Shown piece by piece: positions 29,288 through 37,156 of a stretch of DNA of 64,000 nucleotides. The notes below the pieces were generated by a model. It saw nothing but the letters and a program-made list of their open reading frames with translations. It was not told the DNA's origin and made no database searches. How positions within the stretch are numbered: position 1 is the stretch's first letter; every line of letters starts with the position of its first letter. Made by a program: the position numbers and the translations under genes. Origin of the DNA: Microbacterium phyllosphaerae (GTDB taxonomy: Bacteria > Actinomycetota > Actinomycetes > Actinomycetales > Microbacteriaceae); NCBI RefSeq assembly GCF_017876435.1, contig NZ_JAGIOA010000001.1:1736001-1800000 (forward strand). Direction: 5' to 3'.

Positions 29288-30576
29288 AGCCGGGTCGGAT
29301 GCTGCGCAACGGCGTCGCAGCGGCGACCGTCGTGGCATCCGTCCTGCTGCTGGGGGCCGCGGCCACTCCGCCTCCCGTACCGGACGACCCGGCGGACCCG
29401 GTACGCGCCTCGGAGTACTGGCTCGACGGCGCCGGCATCCGTGATGCGTGGCAGACGACGCGCGGAGACGGCGTGACGATCGCGGTCATCGACACCGGCA
29501 TCGGCAAGGTGCCCGGCGTCTTCGACGAGGCGGTCATCGGGGGCACGGATGTGTCCGGCACCGGAACCCCCGACGGACGCACCCCGGTCGGCGCGATCGA
29601 CGGGAATCACGGCTCGTGGGTGGCGTCGCTCGCCGCGGGCCGCGGGGCTGCCGACGGCAAGGGAATGATCGGGGTCGCGCCGGAGGCCGATCTGCTGTCG
29701 ATCTCGGTCGGTTTCGGCGCCGCCGCGGCCGTCCCGTTCACCGACCAGGTGGCGAAGGCCATGCACTGGGCGGTCGATCACGGTGCCGACATCATCAACC
29801 TCTCGTTCACGACCAACACGCTCGACTGGGACAAGAGCTGGGATGACGCCTTCCTCTACGCGTTCGACCACGACGTCGTCGTCGTGGTCGCTGCGGGGAA
29901 CAGGGGGAGCGGGACCAACATCATCGGTGCGCCCGCGACGATTCCCGGCGTGCTGACGGTGGGCGGGGTCGACCAGACGGGCACCGCCAGCGTCGAGGCA
30001 TCGACGCAGGGCATCACCATCGGGATCGCCGCGCCCAGTGAGGGCCTGATCGGCGTCTCCGCCGACGGCAAGGTCGCTTCGTGGAGCGGCACCAGCGGTG
30101 CGGCACCGATCGTCGCAGGCATCGCGGCACTCATCCGGTCGGCGCATCCGGATCTCGACGCGGCCAACGTGATCAACCGCATCATCAAGACGGCGATCCC
30201 TGTGCCGGGAACGACGAAGCTGCCGGATCCGCTCTACGGGTACGGTCTCGTCGACGCCGATGCCGCCGTGAGTGCAGACGTCGCGAAGGTGGACGAGAAC
30301 CCGATGGGCGACCTCGCCGAGTGGGTCCGGCTGTACCGGAGGGCCGAGTCCGTTCCGGAACCCGAGCCCACGGTCACACCGGTCGAAGTGCCCCCGCTGC
30401 CTGCGGCCGACGCGCCGAGCGAACCCGTTTCACCGCTGCTTCCCAGCGCTGAAACGCTGCGTTACGGTACCCTGCCGCTGATTGCACTCACAGTCCCTGG
30501 TATCCTGGTAGCGCTTGGCGTCACCGCAGCTGCCCGGCGCATCCGATCGGCGCGCGCTCGCACGCCACATCCCTGA
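29284..30576 (+). CDS. Membrane-anchored S8 (subtilisin-like) serine protease
   Basis: A 430-aa exported protease. The signal peptide is about residues 1-28 (hydrophobic VAAATVVASVLLLGAAA). The catalytic triad is D70 (AVIDTGIG), H109 (GNHGSWVAS) and S271 (SGTSGAAPIVAG), with an oxyanion Asn in VAAGNRGSG. A Pro/Glu/Val linker leads to a C-terminal transmembrane helix (LPLIALTVPGILVALGV) and a basic tail, so the enzyme faces outward, as in mycosins. No type VII secretion genes are nearby, so its substrate is unknown. It is coupled to DUF501 by an ATGA overlap. Confidence 0.9.
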   Translation: MKPGRMLRNGVAAATVVASVLLLGAAATPPPVPDDPADPVRASEYWLDGAGIRDAWQTTRGDGVTIAVIDTGIGKVPGVFDEAVIGGTDVSGTGTPDGRTPVGAIDGNHGSWVASLAAGRGAADGKGMIGVAPEADLLSISVGFGAAAAVPFTDQVAKAMHWAVDHGADIINLSFTTNTLDWDKSWDDAFLYAFDHDVVVVVAAGNRGSGTNIIGAPATIPGVLTVGGVDQTGTASVEASTQGITIGIAAPSEGLIGVSADGKVASWSGTSGAAPIVAGIAALIRSAHPDLDAANVINRIIKTAIPVPGTTKLPDPLYGYGLVDADAAVSADVAKVDENPMGDLAEWVRLYRRAESVPEPEPTVTPVEVPPLPAADAPSEPVSPLLPSAETLRYGTLPLIALTVPGILVALGVTAAARRIRSARARTPHP

Positions 30577-30597
30577 CTCCCGAGGAGTTGTTCCCCT

Positions 30598-32100
30598 GTG
30601 CCTCAGAACAGCACTGTGCCCAAGATTCTGATCGTCGGTGGAGGCTATGCAGGCTTCTATACGGCGTGGAAGCTGGAGAAGCACCTTCGCAAGGGTGAAG
30701 CAGACGTCACCATGGTCGATCCGCTGCCGTACATGACGTACCAGCCGTTCCTTCCCGAGGTGGCCGCCGGCTCGATCGAAGCCCGCCACTCGGTGGTGGC
30801 TCACCGACGTCACCTCAAGCGCACGAACGTCCTCAACGCCAAGGTGACCGGCATCAACCACGCCGAGAAGGTCGCGACCATCACGCCGCCGGTGGGCGAG
30901 CCGTACGAGTTCGCCTACGACCAGATCGTGGTCACCGCGGGCGCGGTCTCGCGCACGTTCCCGATCCCGGGCATCGCGGACAACGCGATCGGTCTGAAGA
31001 CGATCGAAGAGGCCGTCGCGATCCGTGACCGCCTGATGTCGAACTTCGACAAGGCCGCGTCCCTGCCTGCGGGCCCCGAGCGCGACCGTCTGCTGTCGGT
31101 GGTGGTCGTCGGTGGTGGCTTCGCCGGCATCGAGGTCTTCGCCGAGCTGCGTTCGCTGGCATCCTCGCTCGTGGGCAAGTACCCGCAGCTGAGCTTCGAA
31201 GACACGCACTTCCACCTGATCGAGGCGATGGGCCGCATCATGCCCGAGGTGTCGCTGCCGACCAGCGAGTGGGTGCTCAAGGACCTCGCGAAGCGCGGTG
31301 CCAACGTGCACCTCGACACGCAGCTCACCAGCGCGGTCGACGGCAACGTCGAGCTCTCGACGGGTGAGGTCATCCCGACCGACCTCATCGTCTGGACCGC
31401 CGGTGTCATGGCCAACCCGACCGTCGTGCGCGGCGGCGACCTCCCGATCGAAGAGCGTGGTCGCATCCAGACCCGCGCAGACCTGCGCGTTGGCACGCCC
31501 GAGGCGTTCGTCGAGGGTGCATGGGCAGCCGGTGACGTCTCGGCGGTTCCCGACCTCTCCGGTGGTGGCGTCGGCGGCTTCTGCGTGCCGAACGCCCAGC
31601 ACGCGGTGCGTCAGGCCAAGCTGCTCGCGAAGAACCTCGTCGCCGTGCTGCGTGGTGAGGACCCGAAGGAGTACTTCCACAAGAACCTCGGCGCCGTCGC
31701 AGGCCTCGGGCTCTACAACGGTGTCTTCCAGTCCGGCAAGATCGCGCTCAAGGGCTTCGTCGCCTGGGTCGCGCACCGTGGCTACCACGGCCTCGCGATG
31801 CCCACGTGGGAGCGCAAGTTCCGTGTGGTCTGGGGCTGGTGGAACAACCTGTGGCTCGGCCGCGACCTCGTGAACCTCGAGACCGTGCAGAACCCGCGCT
31901 ACGTCTTCGAGGAGTTCGCCGCACGTCCGCGTCCTGCCGCCGCTGCTCCGGCCCCCGCGGTCACGGCGCCTGCGGAGCAGGCGAAGGCCGTCGACAAGGC
32001 CGCCGATGAGAAGCCCGCCGGCGAGAAGGCCGCAGTCAAGAAGCCTGCAGCCAAGAAGCCGGCAGCGAAGAAGCCTGCCGAGACGGCCGCCACCAAGTAG
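30598..32100 (+). CDS. ndh: Type II NADH:quinone oxidoreductase (NDH-2) with basic Ala/Lys/Pro tail
   Basis: The product is a peripheral membrane flavoenzyme that passes electrons from NADH to menaquinone without pumping protons. The 500 aa include FAD motif ILIVGGGYAGFYTAWKLE, the NADH motif VVVVGGGFAGIEVFAEL, WAAGDVSAVPDLS, and a membrane-associating C-terminal region (WWNNLWLGRDLVNLE). About 60 further residues follow that are rich in Ala, Lys and Pro with PAAKK repeats, like histone-H1-type tails. The GTG start has GAGGAG ten bases upstream. A terminator follows. Confidence 0.9.
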   Translation: MPQNSTVPKILIVGGGYAGFYTAWKLEKHLRKGEADVTMVDPLPYMTYQPFLPEVAAGSIEARHSVVAHRRHLKRTNVLNAKVTGINHAEKVATITPPVGEPYEFAYDQIVVTAGAVSRTFPIPGIADNAIGLKTIEEAVAIRDRLMSNFDKAASLPAGPERDRLLSVVVVGGGFAGIEVFAELRSLASSLVGKYPQLSFEDTHFHLIEAMGRIMPEVSLPTSEWVLKDLAKRGANVHLDTQLTSAVDGNVELSTGEVIPTDLIVWTAGVMANPTVVRGGDLPIEERGRIQTRADLRVGTPEAFVEGAWAAGDVSAVPDLSGGGVGGFCVPNAQHAVRQAKLLAKNLVAVLRGEDPKEYFHKNLGAVAGLGLYNGVFQSGKIALKGFVAWVAHRGYHGLAMPTWERKFRVVWGWWNNLWLGRDLVNLETVQNPRYVFEEFAARPRPAAAAPAPAVTAPAEQAKAVDKAADEKPAGEKAAVKKPAAKKPAAKKPAETAATK

Positions 32101-32112
32101 TCCGTGTCGCCG

Positions 32113-32142
32113 AACGCCCCGATTCCCTGGAGTCGGGGCGTT
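32113..32142 (+). terminator. Intrinsic terminator after ndh
   Basis: A perfect stem AACGCCCCGA / TCGGGGCGTT with a ten-base loop lies 13 bases after the ndh stop, followed by a short T-containing stretch. Confidence 0.82.
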
Positions 32143-32385
32143 CGTCGTCTGCGACGGACGATCGGCGCGGCTCGCACCGAGCTCATAGGGACGCTTGCTA
32201 CCGTCGGTGGAGCAAGGGGAGTACTCCCGTCTGCGGTGGAGTCGTCATTACGGACATCTCGTCCCGGCCCACCGGCCCGTGAGGGTGGAGGAGACCTGGC
32301 GTCCGTATTCGCGGACGGCCGAGGACCCTCTTCGCACCACTGTCGAGTCCCGTGGCCGTCCACACTCCACGAAGGAATCGACACC

Positions 32386-33216
32386 ATGGGAAAACTCAAC
32401 CGACTGCTCGGGATGGCCGCTCGCGCTCTCGATCTCGACGAGAGCGGATCCCGCAACGACCGGTCCGGCTCGCAGGCAGGCGCAACGCCGCAGGTGCCGG
32501 GTCGGCGTCCCTCCGAGCGCGATCGATACGCGCCGCCGCCCGCGCACCACGCGAGTCGTGATCCCTACGCGCCGCCGGCCGCCGGACGCGCGTACGCCGA
32601 TCGCCCCGGAGCCGGGGGCACGAGGGCGGGGTCTGATGCCGATCGCGCGGCCATCGCGCGGTACGACTATCTGCTCGAGACGGCCGACCCCCATCGAGTC
32701 GAGCAGATCCACCGGGAGGCGTTCGCCCGGCTCACGCCCGCGCAACGAGTGCAGGTGCAGGAGCGGATGACGGCGGAACTCGCGCCGGGGGAGCGACCGG
32801 CATCCTCGTCTCCCGACGATCTGGCTCGCGCTGCAGGGCGCTCCGAGGCATCGCGGCCCGGTCGCATGCGGGGGCTGCTCTCGCGCGTGCGCGGATTCGG
32901 TGCGGCCGGCGCTGTCGGAGGAGCCGCGGCGGGAGCGTTGGGCGTCGTCGCGATCGGAGCGGTCGGCAGCGCGGTCGCAGCTCCCCTTCTCGAGCAGGCG
33001 GCCGGTCTCGGAGTGGACTTCGACGCATTGGCGCAGGGCATCGACGTCGAAGCGATCGCGAGCGGGCTCGGAGGGGAGGAGCTCGCGGGCGCGGCCGAGG
33101 GGGTCCTCGGGTCGGCGGGCGAGACGGTGTCGGGTCTCGGTGACACGGCGAGCGAGTGGGGGCAGCGCCTCGGCGACCTCGGCATCCCCGGAATCGGCGA
33201 TCTGTTCGGCCGATGA
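32386..33216 (+). CDS. Hypothetical protein with Gly/Ala-rich C-terminal region
   Basis: This 276-aa protein is not recognised as an enzyme. The N-terminus MGKLNRLLGMAARALDLD is followed by a Pro/Tyr/Arg-rich disordered stretch. A helical domain comes next (IARYDYLLETADPHRVEQIHREAFARL with TPAQRVQVQERM). The C-terminal half is Gly/Ala-rich and partly hydrophobic (AAGAVGGAAAGALGVVAIGAVGSAVAAPLLEQ) and could insert in a membrane. Similar Micrococcales proteins have been labelled cation-transporting ATPase, but no ATPase motif is visible. GAAGGA precedes the ATG by nine bases. It overlaps the DedA gene by four bases. Confidence 0.72.
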   Translation: MGKLNRLLGMAARALDLDESGSRNDRSGSQAGATPQVPGRRPSERDRYAPPPAHHASRDPYAPPAAGRAYADRPGAGGTRAGSDADRAAIARYDYLLETADPHRVEQIHREAFARLTPAQRVQVQERMTAELAPGERPASSSPDDLARAAGRSEASRPGRMRGLLSRVRGFGAAGAVGGAAAGALGVVAIGAVGSAVAAPLLEQAAGLGVDFDALAQGIDVEAIASGLGGEELAGAAEGVLGSAGETVSGLGDTASEWGQRLGDLGIPGIGDLFGR

Positions 33217-33908
33217 CGCCTCTCAGTTCGGCGGCTGTCGACGCCTCGGCCTCCGACCACGGCTTCTCGGGGCTCACAGGCTTCGCCGCCGACGTCCTCA
33301 CCGGGCTCGGCGACATCGGAGTCGGCGTGCTCGTCTTCGTCGAGGTGCTGGTCCCGCCGATCCCCAGCGAGGTGATCCTCCCGTTCGCGGGCTATCTGAG
33401 CCAGAGCGGCGACCTCACCCTCGGCTGGTTGATCGTCTGGAGCACCCTCGCGTCGTGGATCGGTGCGCTCCTGCTCTACTGGCTCGGGTCCGCCATCGGG
33501 GTGGATCGAGCGGTGCGGCTGCTCTCGGCAACCAAGCTGGTGAGCCGCGCCGACCTCAAGCGTGGCGTGCGCTGGTTCGAGCGCAGCGGAGCGTGGACCA
33601 TCCTCGTCGGCCGACTGGTTCCCGGGGTGCGCAGCCTGATCTCGATCCCGGCCGGCGCGACGCGCATGAATCTGCTCCGCTTCAGTGCGTACACGATCGT
33701 GGGCAGCGGCCTGTGGAACTCACTGCTCATCGGGGTCGGGGCAGCTCTCGGCACTCAGCACGAGCAGCTCGAGCATGTCCTCGGATACCTCGACTACGCG
33801 GTGTACACCGCGATCGCCGTCGCACTCGCGGTCCTGATCCTGCGCCGGGTGCGCGACGCCCGTGGCTCGCGGTCTGCCGCGATGCGCGCCGACGGATCAC
33901 GCGAATGA
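33213..33908 (+). CDS. DedA-family membrane protein
   Basis: This 231-aa SNARE-associated/DedA protein of the cytoplasmic membrane has the family motifs EVLVPPIPSEVILPFAGYL and the re-entrant segment VLVGRLVPGVRSLISIPAGATRM (G-R-x-x-P-x-x-R), plus four to five hydrophobic helices. Members recycle or flip lipid carriers such as undecaprenyl phosphate and support envelope stress tolerance. The ATG overlaps the preceding gene's stop by four bases, so the two are coupled. Confidence 0.9.
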   Translation: MTPLSSAAVDASASDHGFSGLTGFAADVLTGLGDIGVGVLVFVEVLVPPIPSEVILPFAGYLSQSGDLTLGWLIVWSTLASWIGALLLYWLGSAIGVDRAVRLLSATKLVSRADLKRGVRWFERSGAWTILVGRLVPGVRSLISIPAGATRMNLLRFSAYTIVGSGLWNSLLIGVGAALGTQHEQLEHVLGYLDYAVYTAIAVALAVLILRRVRDARGSRSAAMRADGSRE

Positions 33909-33917
33909 CGGTGCCGC

Positions 33918-33993
33918 TGGTGCCCCCGCTGGGACTCGAACCCAGACTGAAGCGATTTTAAGTCGCCTGCCTCTGCCATTGGGCTACGGGGGC
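33918..33993 (-). tRNA. tRNA with anticodon UAA (tRNA-Leu by codon), class I fold
   Basis: A complete 76-base cloverleaf on the minus strand: acceptor GCCCCCG/CGGGGGC, anticodon stem GGCGA/UCGCU closing the loop CUUAAAA with anticodon UAA, T stem CUGGG/CCCAG around UUCGAGU, discriminator A, and an encoded CCA. The variable region is only five bases (UCAGU), not the long class II arm usual for bacterial tRNA-Leu. The anticodon reads UUA, very rare in this GC-rich window. A minus-strand TACTCT at 34016-34021 is a plausible -10. Aminoacylation with leucine is expected from the anticodon but not shown. Confidence 0.9.
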
Positions 33994-34033
33994 GTTCAGC
34001 GCTGACCGTGCGCTCAGAGTACACGCGGGAGTC

Positions 34034-34066
34034 GGTGTCGGGCGCCCGTAGGGGGCACCCGACACC
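34034..34066. repeat. Hairpin with nine-base arms
   Basis: GGTGTCGGG and CCCGACACC pair perfectly, and an inner GCCC/GGGC extends the stem. It lies just upstream of the tRNA promoter with no T-run on either side, so it may be a protein site or part of a longer structured RNA rather than a terminator. Confidence 0.6.
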
Positions 34067-34226
34067 TCAGCACCCGATCTGAACGGCACACGACCACGGG
34101 GAGGCGGGTCGACGGCAGGTGCTGGGGACCGCTCCGGAACGGTCCATCATGCAAGACCCGTGCGCACTCGGTTCATGACGCAGACCGTCCAAGTTCTTGT
34201 GATTCCAGGATTCTCCCCGACGTGAC

Positions 34227-34353
34227 GAGAGAGACGGGCTTCTCAGCGCCCGTCTCTCTCTTGATGCTGCTGAGACAGCATCGCTACCCCCCGGCAACCG
34301 GCCTGACACGGCCGGTGAGGCGGTCTCGCGACCGCTTCAGTGAGAGAGACGGG
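34227..34353 (+). ncRNA. Candidate structured RNA with two mutually exclusive 12-bp stems
   Basis: GAGAGAGACGGG occurs at 34227-34238 and again at 34342-34353. Its exact complement CCCGTCTCTCTC lies once, at 34249-34260. The complement can pair upstream (a simple hairpin with an eight-base loop) or downstream (closing a multibranch junction). The downstream pairing would enclose three perfect hairpins at 34263-34282, 34297-34316 and 34320-34335. Two competing stems resemble an attenuator or riboswitch expression platform. It ends about 150 bases before the PLP aldolase gene. No known RNA family was recognised. Strand and transcript ends are inferred. Confidence 0.5.
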
Positions 34354-34504
34354 GATCTGCGCGGTTCATGACGCGATATCCAGCTAATGTATTGGGATTC
34401 AGGGCGGACGTCGCGCGGGGATTCGAGGTGGGCACGTGAGCGGCCCCTGCGACTCGATCCCGCAAAGAGTGAATCTGAGTACGCGCAAGCCATAAGGTGG
34501 GGGA

Positions 34505-35752
34505 GTGCTCGACCTCACCGCCGATCTGAGCCCCGAGAAGAGACGCTCCACCGTCTCCCCCGAGTGGCAGGACCCGTCACGATATTGGCCGCGGCTGTCC
34601 GCCGCGACCGGCCACCTGCCTGCTCCTGTGGCGGTGATCGATCGCGAGGCGCTGCGGCACAACGCGATGGATCTGCTCGTGCGCGCGGGCGGGTTGCCGA
34701 TCCGCGTCGCCTCGAAGTCGGTTCGCGTGCGGTCGGTGCTCGACGCGGTGCTGCAGCTGCCGGGGTACCGCGGGATCCTCGCCTTCACCCTCGCCGAGGC
34801 GCTGTGGCTCGCCGAGACGCATGACGACATCGTCCTCGGATATCCGACCGTCGACAGAGCCGGGCTCGCGCAGCTCTTCGCCTCGGAGGATGCCGCGCGC
34901 AGGATCACGCTGATGGTCGACGACCCCGCACACCTCGACATCATCGACAGCGTCGCACCGGCTGGGAGTCGACCGGACGTCCGCGTGGCGATCGACGCCG
35001 ATGCGTCGCTTCGCTCCGCCGCACTCGGGCACATCGGAGTGCGACGGTCGGCGCTGTTCACCGCGGGCGAGGTCGCCGCCTTCGCGCGGAAGATCGTGCG
35101 TCGTCCAGGGTTCTCGCTCGTCGGCCTCCAGATGTATGAGGCACAGATCGCAGGACAGGGAGACAACGCCGGACCGGATGCGCCGGTCATCCGGCTCATG
35201 CAGGCACGGTCGCGCGCCGAGCTCCGTGAGCGCAGGGCGGCGATCGTCGCCGCGTTGTCCGGGATCGCTCCGCTGGAGTTCCTCAACGGCGGTGGCACGG
35301 GGTCTCTCGAGTTCACCGGCAGTGACGAGTCGTTGACGGAGGCGAGCGCAGGCAGCGGGCTGCTCGGAGGGCATCTCTTCGACGGGTATCGCTCGTTCCG
35401 GCCGGCTCCGGCGTCGGCCTTCGCGTTCGACGTGGTGCGGCGGCCTGCAGCGGACATCGCCACGGTGCTCGGCGGCGGGTGGATCGCTTCCGGTCCCGCG
35501 GTCGGCTCGCGTCAGCCGCTTCCCGTCTGGCCGGAGGGGTTGCGCACGCTTTCCCGTGAGGCCGCGGGTGAGGTGCAGACGCCGTTGCAGGGCCGGTCGG
35601 CGGAACGACTGGGCGTCGGTGATCGCGTCTGGTTCCGCCACGCGAAGAGCGGCGAGCCCGCCGAGCGGATCGAACGGTATCACCTGGTCTCCGGTGACGA
35701 GATCATCGACGAGCTGCCGACCTATCGCGGCGAAGGCAAGGCGTTCCTGTGA
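34505..35752 (+). CDS. Alanine racemase-fold PLP enzyme (amino acid deaminase/aldolase, D-threonine aldolase-like)
   Basis: This 415-aa fold-type III PLP enzyme has an N-terminal TIM-barrel region with the PLP lysine context VAVIDREALRHNAMDLL and IRVASKSVRVRSVL, then LAFTLAEALWLAE. A beta domain ends GVGDRVWFRHAKSGEPAERI and YHLVSGDEIIDELPTYRGEG. Relatives cleave or deaminate D-beta-hydroxy amino acids. The actual substrate is unknown. TAAGGT lies six bases before the GTG, giving a leaderless start. The stop overlaps the lactone oxidase ATG-equivalent by four bases. Confidence 0.8.
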   Translation: MLDLTADLSPEKRRSTVSPEWQDPSRYWPRLSAATGHLPAPVAVIDREALRHNAMDLLVRAGGLPIRVASKSVRVRSVLDAVLQLPGYRGILAFTLAEALWLAETHDDIVLGYPTVDRAGLAQLFASEDAARRITLMVDDPAHLDIIDSVAPAGSRPDVRVAIDADASLRSAALGHIGVRRSALFTAGEVAAFARKIVRRPGFSLVGLQMYEAQIAGQGDNAGPDAPVIRLMQARSRAELRERRAAIVAALSGIAPLEFLNGGGTGSLEFTGSDESLTEASAGSGLLGGHLFDGYRSFRPAPASAFAFDVVRRPAADIATVLGGGWIASGPAVGSRQPLPVWPEGLRTLSREAAGEVQTPLQGRSAERLGVGDRVWFRHAKSGEPAERIERYHLVSGDEIIDELPTYRGEGKAFL

Positions 35753-37062
35753 CGAGAATCGGTGGCACCTGGCAGAACTGGGGGCGATCGGCGCAGGTCA
35801 AGCCACTCCGGGTCGAGCGACCACGCACACCCGAGGGGGTGCAGCGCGCCGTGAAGGCGGCGGTCGCGCAGCGGCTCACGATCAAGGCGGTCGGTGCAGG
35901 GCACAGCTTCACCGGCATCGCCGTGGCGCCGGGGGTGCTGCTCGAACTCGATGACATGCAGGGGCTGGTCTCGGCTGACGAGGCCACCGGGCAGGTCACT
36001 CTCCTCGCGGGCACTCGGCTGCACCGCATCCCGGGACTCCTCGCTCCGTACGGTCTCGCGATGGAGAACCTGGGCGACATCGATCGGCAGTCGATCTCCG
36101 GCGCGATCTCGACCGGAACCCACGGGACGGGAGCGTCGTTCGGGGGCCTCGCCGCTCAGGTGGTGGGTGCCACCCTGGTGACCGCCACCGGCGAGTTCCT
36201 CCGCGTGGACGCCGAGCAGAACACCGACCTGCTGCCGGCTGTGGCGCTCGGTCTGGGTGCTCTCGGGATCCTCGTCGAGGTCACGCTGCAGTGTGTTCCG
36301 GCTTTCATCCTGAAGGCGATCGATGAGCCCGCTCCGCTCGACGACGTGCTGGCGACGCTGGCGCACCGTGTCGCCGCGTCAGATCACTTCGAGTTCTACT
36401 GGTTCCCGCACACCGACGTCGCGCTGACGAAAAGACAGACGCGCGTTCCGGAGTCCACGAGACGTCAGCCGCTGCCGACGGTGGGCCGATGGATCGACGA
36501 GACGCTGCTCTCGAACGGGGTCTATCGCGCGGTGTGCGCCGCCGGACAGATCGCCCCCGTGATCACGCCGCCGTTCAACAGGCTCGCGGTGAAGCTGACG
36601 GGTGATCGGCAGTACACGGACCTGTCGCATCGCGTGCTGACGCAGAGCCGCACGGTTCGGTTCCGAGAGATGGAGTACGCGCTCCCCGCCGAGAACGTCG
36701 TCCCGGCCTTCCGTGCCGTGCGGGCGCTGATCGAGCGACGCGGCTGGCGCATCGAGTTCCCCATCGAGGTGAGGTTCGCCGCGGAGGACGACAGGTGGCT
36801 GTCGACGGCATACGGACGAGCCAGTGGGTACATCGCGGTCCACCGCTACTGGCGCGCGGATCCGACGGCGTATTTCGAGGCCGTGGAGCAGATCATGCTC
36901 GAGCACGGTGGCCGCCCGCACTGGGGCAAGCTGCACACGCTCGGCGCCGACCGGCTTCGCGAGAGTTACCCGCGCTTCGACGATTTCGTCGCTCTCCGCG
37001 ACCGGCTCGACCCCGATCGTCGGTTCACGAACCGATACCTCGACCGAGTCCTCGGAGAGTGA
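35749..37062 (+). CDS. FAD-linked sugar lactone oxidase (D-arabinono-1,4-lactone oxidase family)
   Basis: This 437-aa VAO-type flavoprotein has the FAD-binding PP-loop region IKAVGAGHSFTGIAVAPG and GAISTGTHGTGASFGG. The C-terminal ALO domain includes EFPIEVRFAAEDDRWLS, and the active-site signature is HWGKLHTL. Family members oxidise sugar or sugar-acid lactones, with oxygen or another acceptor. The GTG start overlaps the PLP enzyme gene. Such a pair is found in other actinomycetes, but the joint pathway is not known to me. Confidence 0.88.
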   Translation: MTRIGGTWQNWGRSAQVKPLRVERPRTPEGVQRAVKAAVAQRLTIKAVGAGHSFTGIAVAPGVLLELDDMQGLVSADEATGQVTLLAGTRLHRIPGLLAPYGLAMENLGDIDRQSISGAISTGTHGTGASFGGLAAQVVGATLVTATGEFLRVDAEQNTDLLPAVALGLGALGILVEVTLQCVPAFILKAIDEPAPLDDVLATLAHRVAASDHFEFYWFPHTDVALTKRQTRVPESTRRQPLPTVGRWIDETLLSNGVYRAVCAAGQIAPVITPPFNRLAVKLTGDRQYTDLSHRVLTQSRTVRFREMEYALPAENVVPAFRAVRALIERRGWRIEFPIEVRFAAEDDRWLSTAYGRASGYIAVHRYWRADPTAYFEAVEQIMLEHGGRPHWGKLHTLGADRLRESYPRFDDFVALRDRLDPDRRFTNRYLDRVLGE

Positions 37063-37156
37063 TCCCGATCGCCGACCGTCGCGAGGGCGTCGCACCCAGT
37101 CGACGCGCAGACTGCGCCGATAGGATGAGACAAACACGAGGAAGGGTGGGCCTCTG

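Larger units (their letters stand above)
33994..34504. other. Long noncoding stretch dense in hairpins
   Basis: No credible protein-coding gene was found in these 511 bases. They hold the tRNA promoter at the left end (TACTCT, minus, 34016-34021) and the aldolase promoter at the right end (TAAGGT, 34493-34498). Between lie perfect inverted repeats at 34034-34066 (nine-base arms), 34126-34145 (six), 34227-34260 (twelve), 34263-34282 (seven), 34297-34316 (seven) and 34320-34335 (six). CGGTTCATGACGC occurs at 34169-34181 and 34362-34374. Confidence 0.8.

Noticed and set aside
34067..34309. 80-codon minus-strand frame in the intergenic hairpin region
   Set aside because: It runs through several perfect hairpins, has an unlikely composition and no start signal.
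33918..34504. Integration site of a prophage or island at the tRNA
   Set aside because: No integrase, excisionase or duplicated tRNA 3' end was seen on either side.
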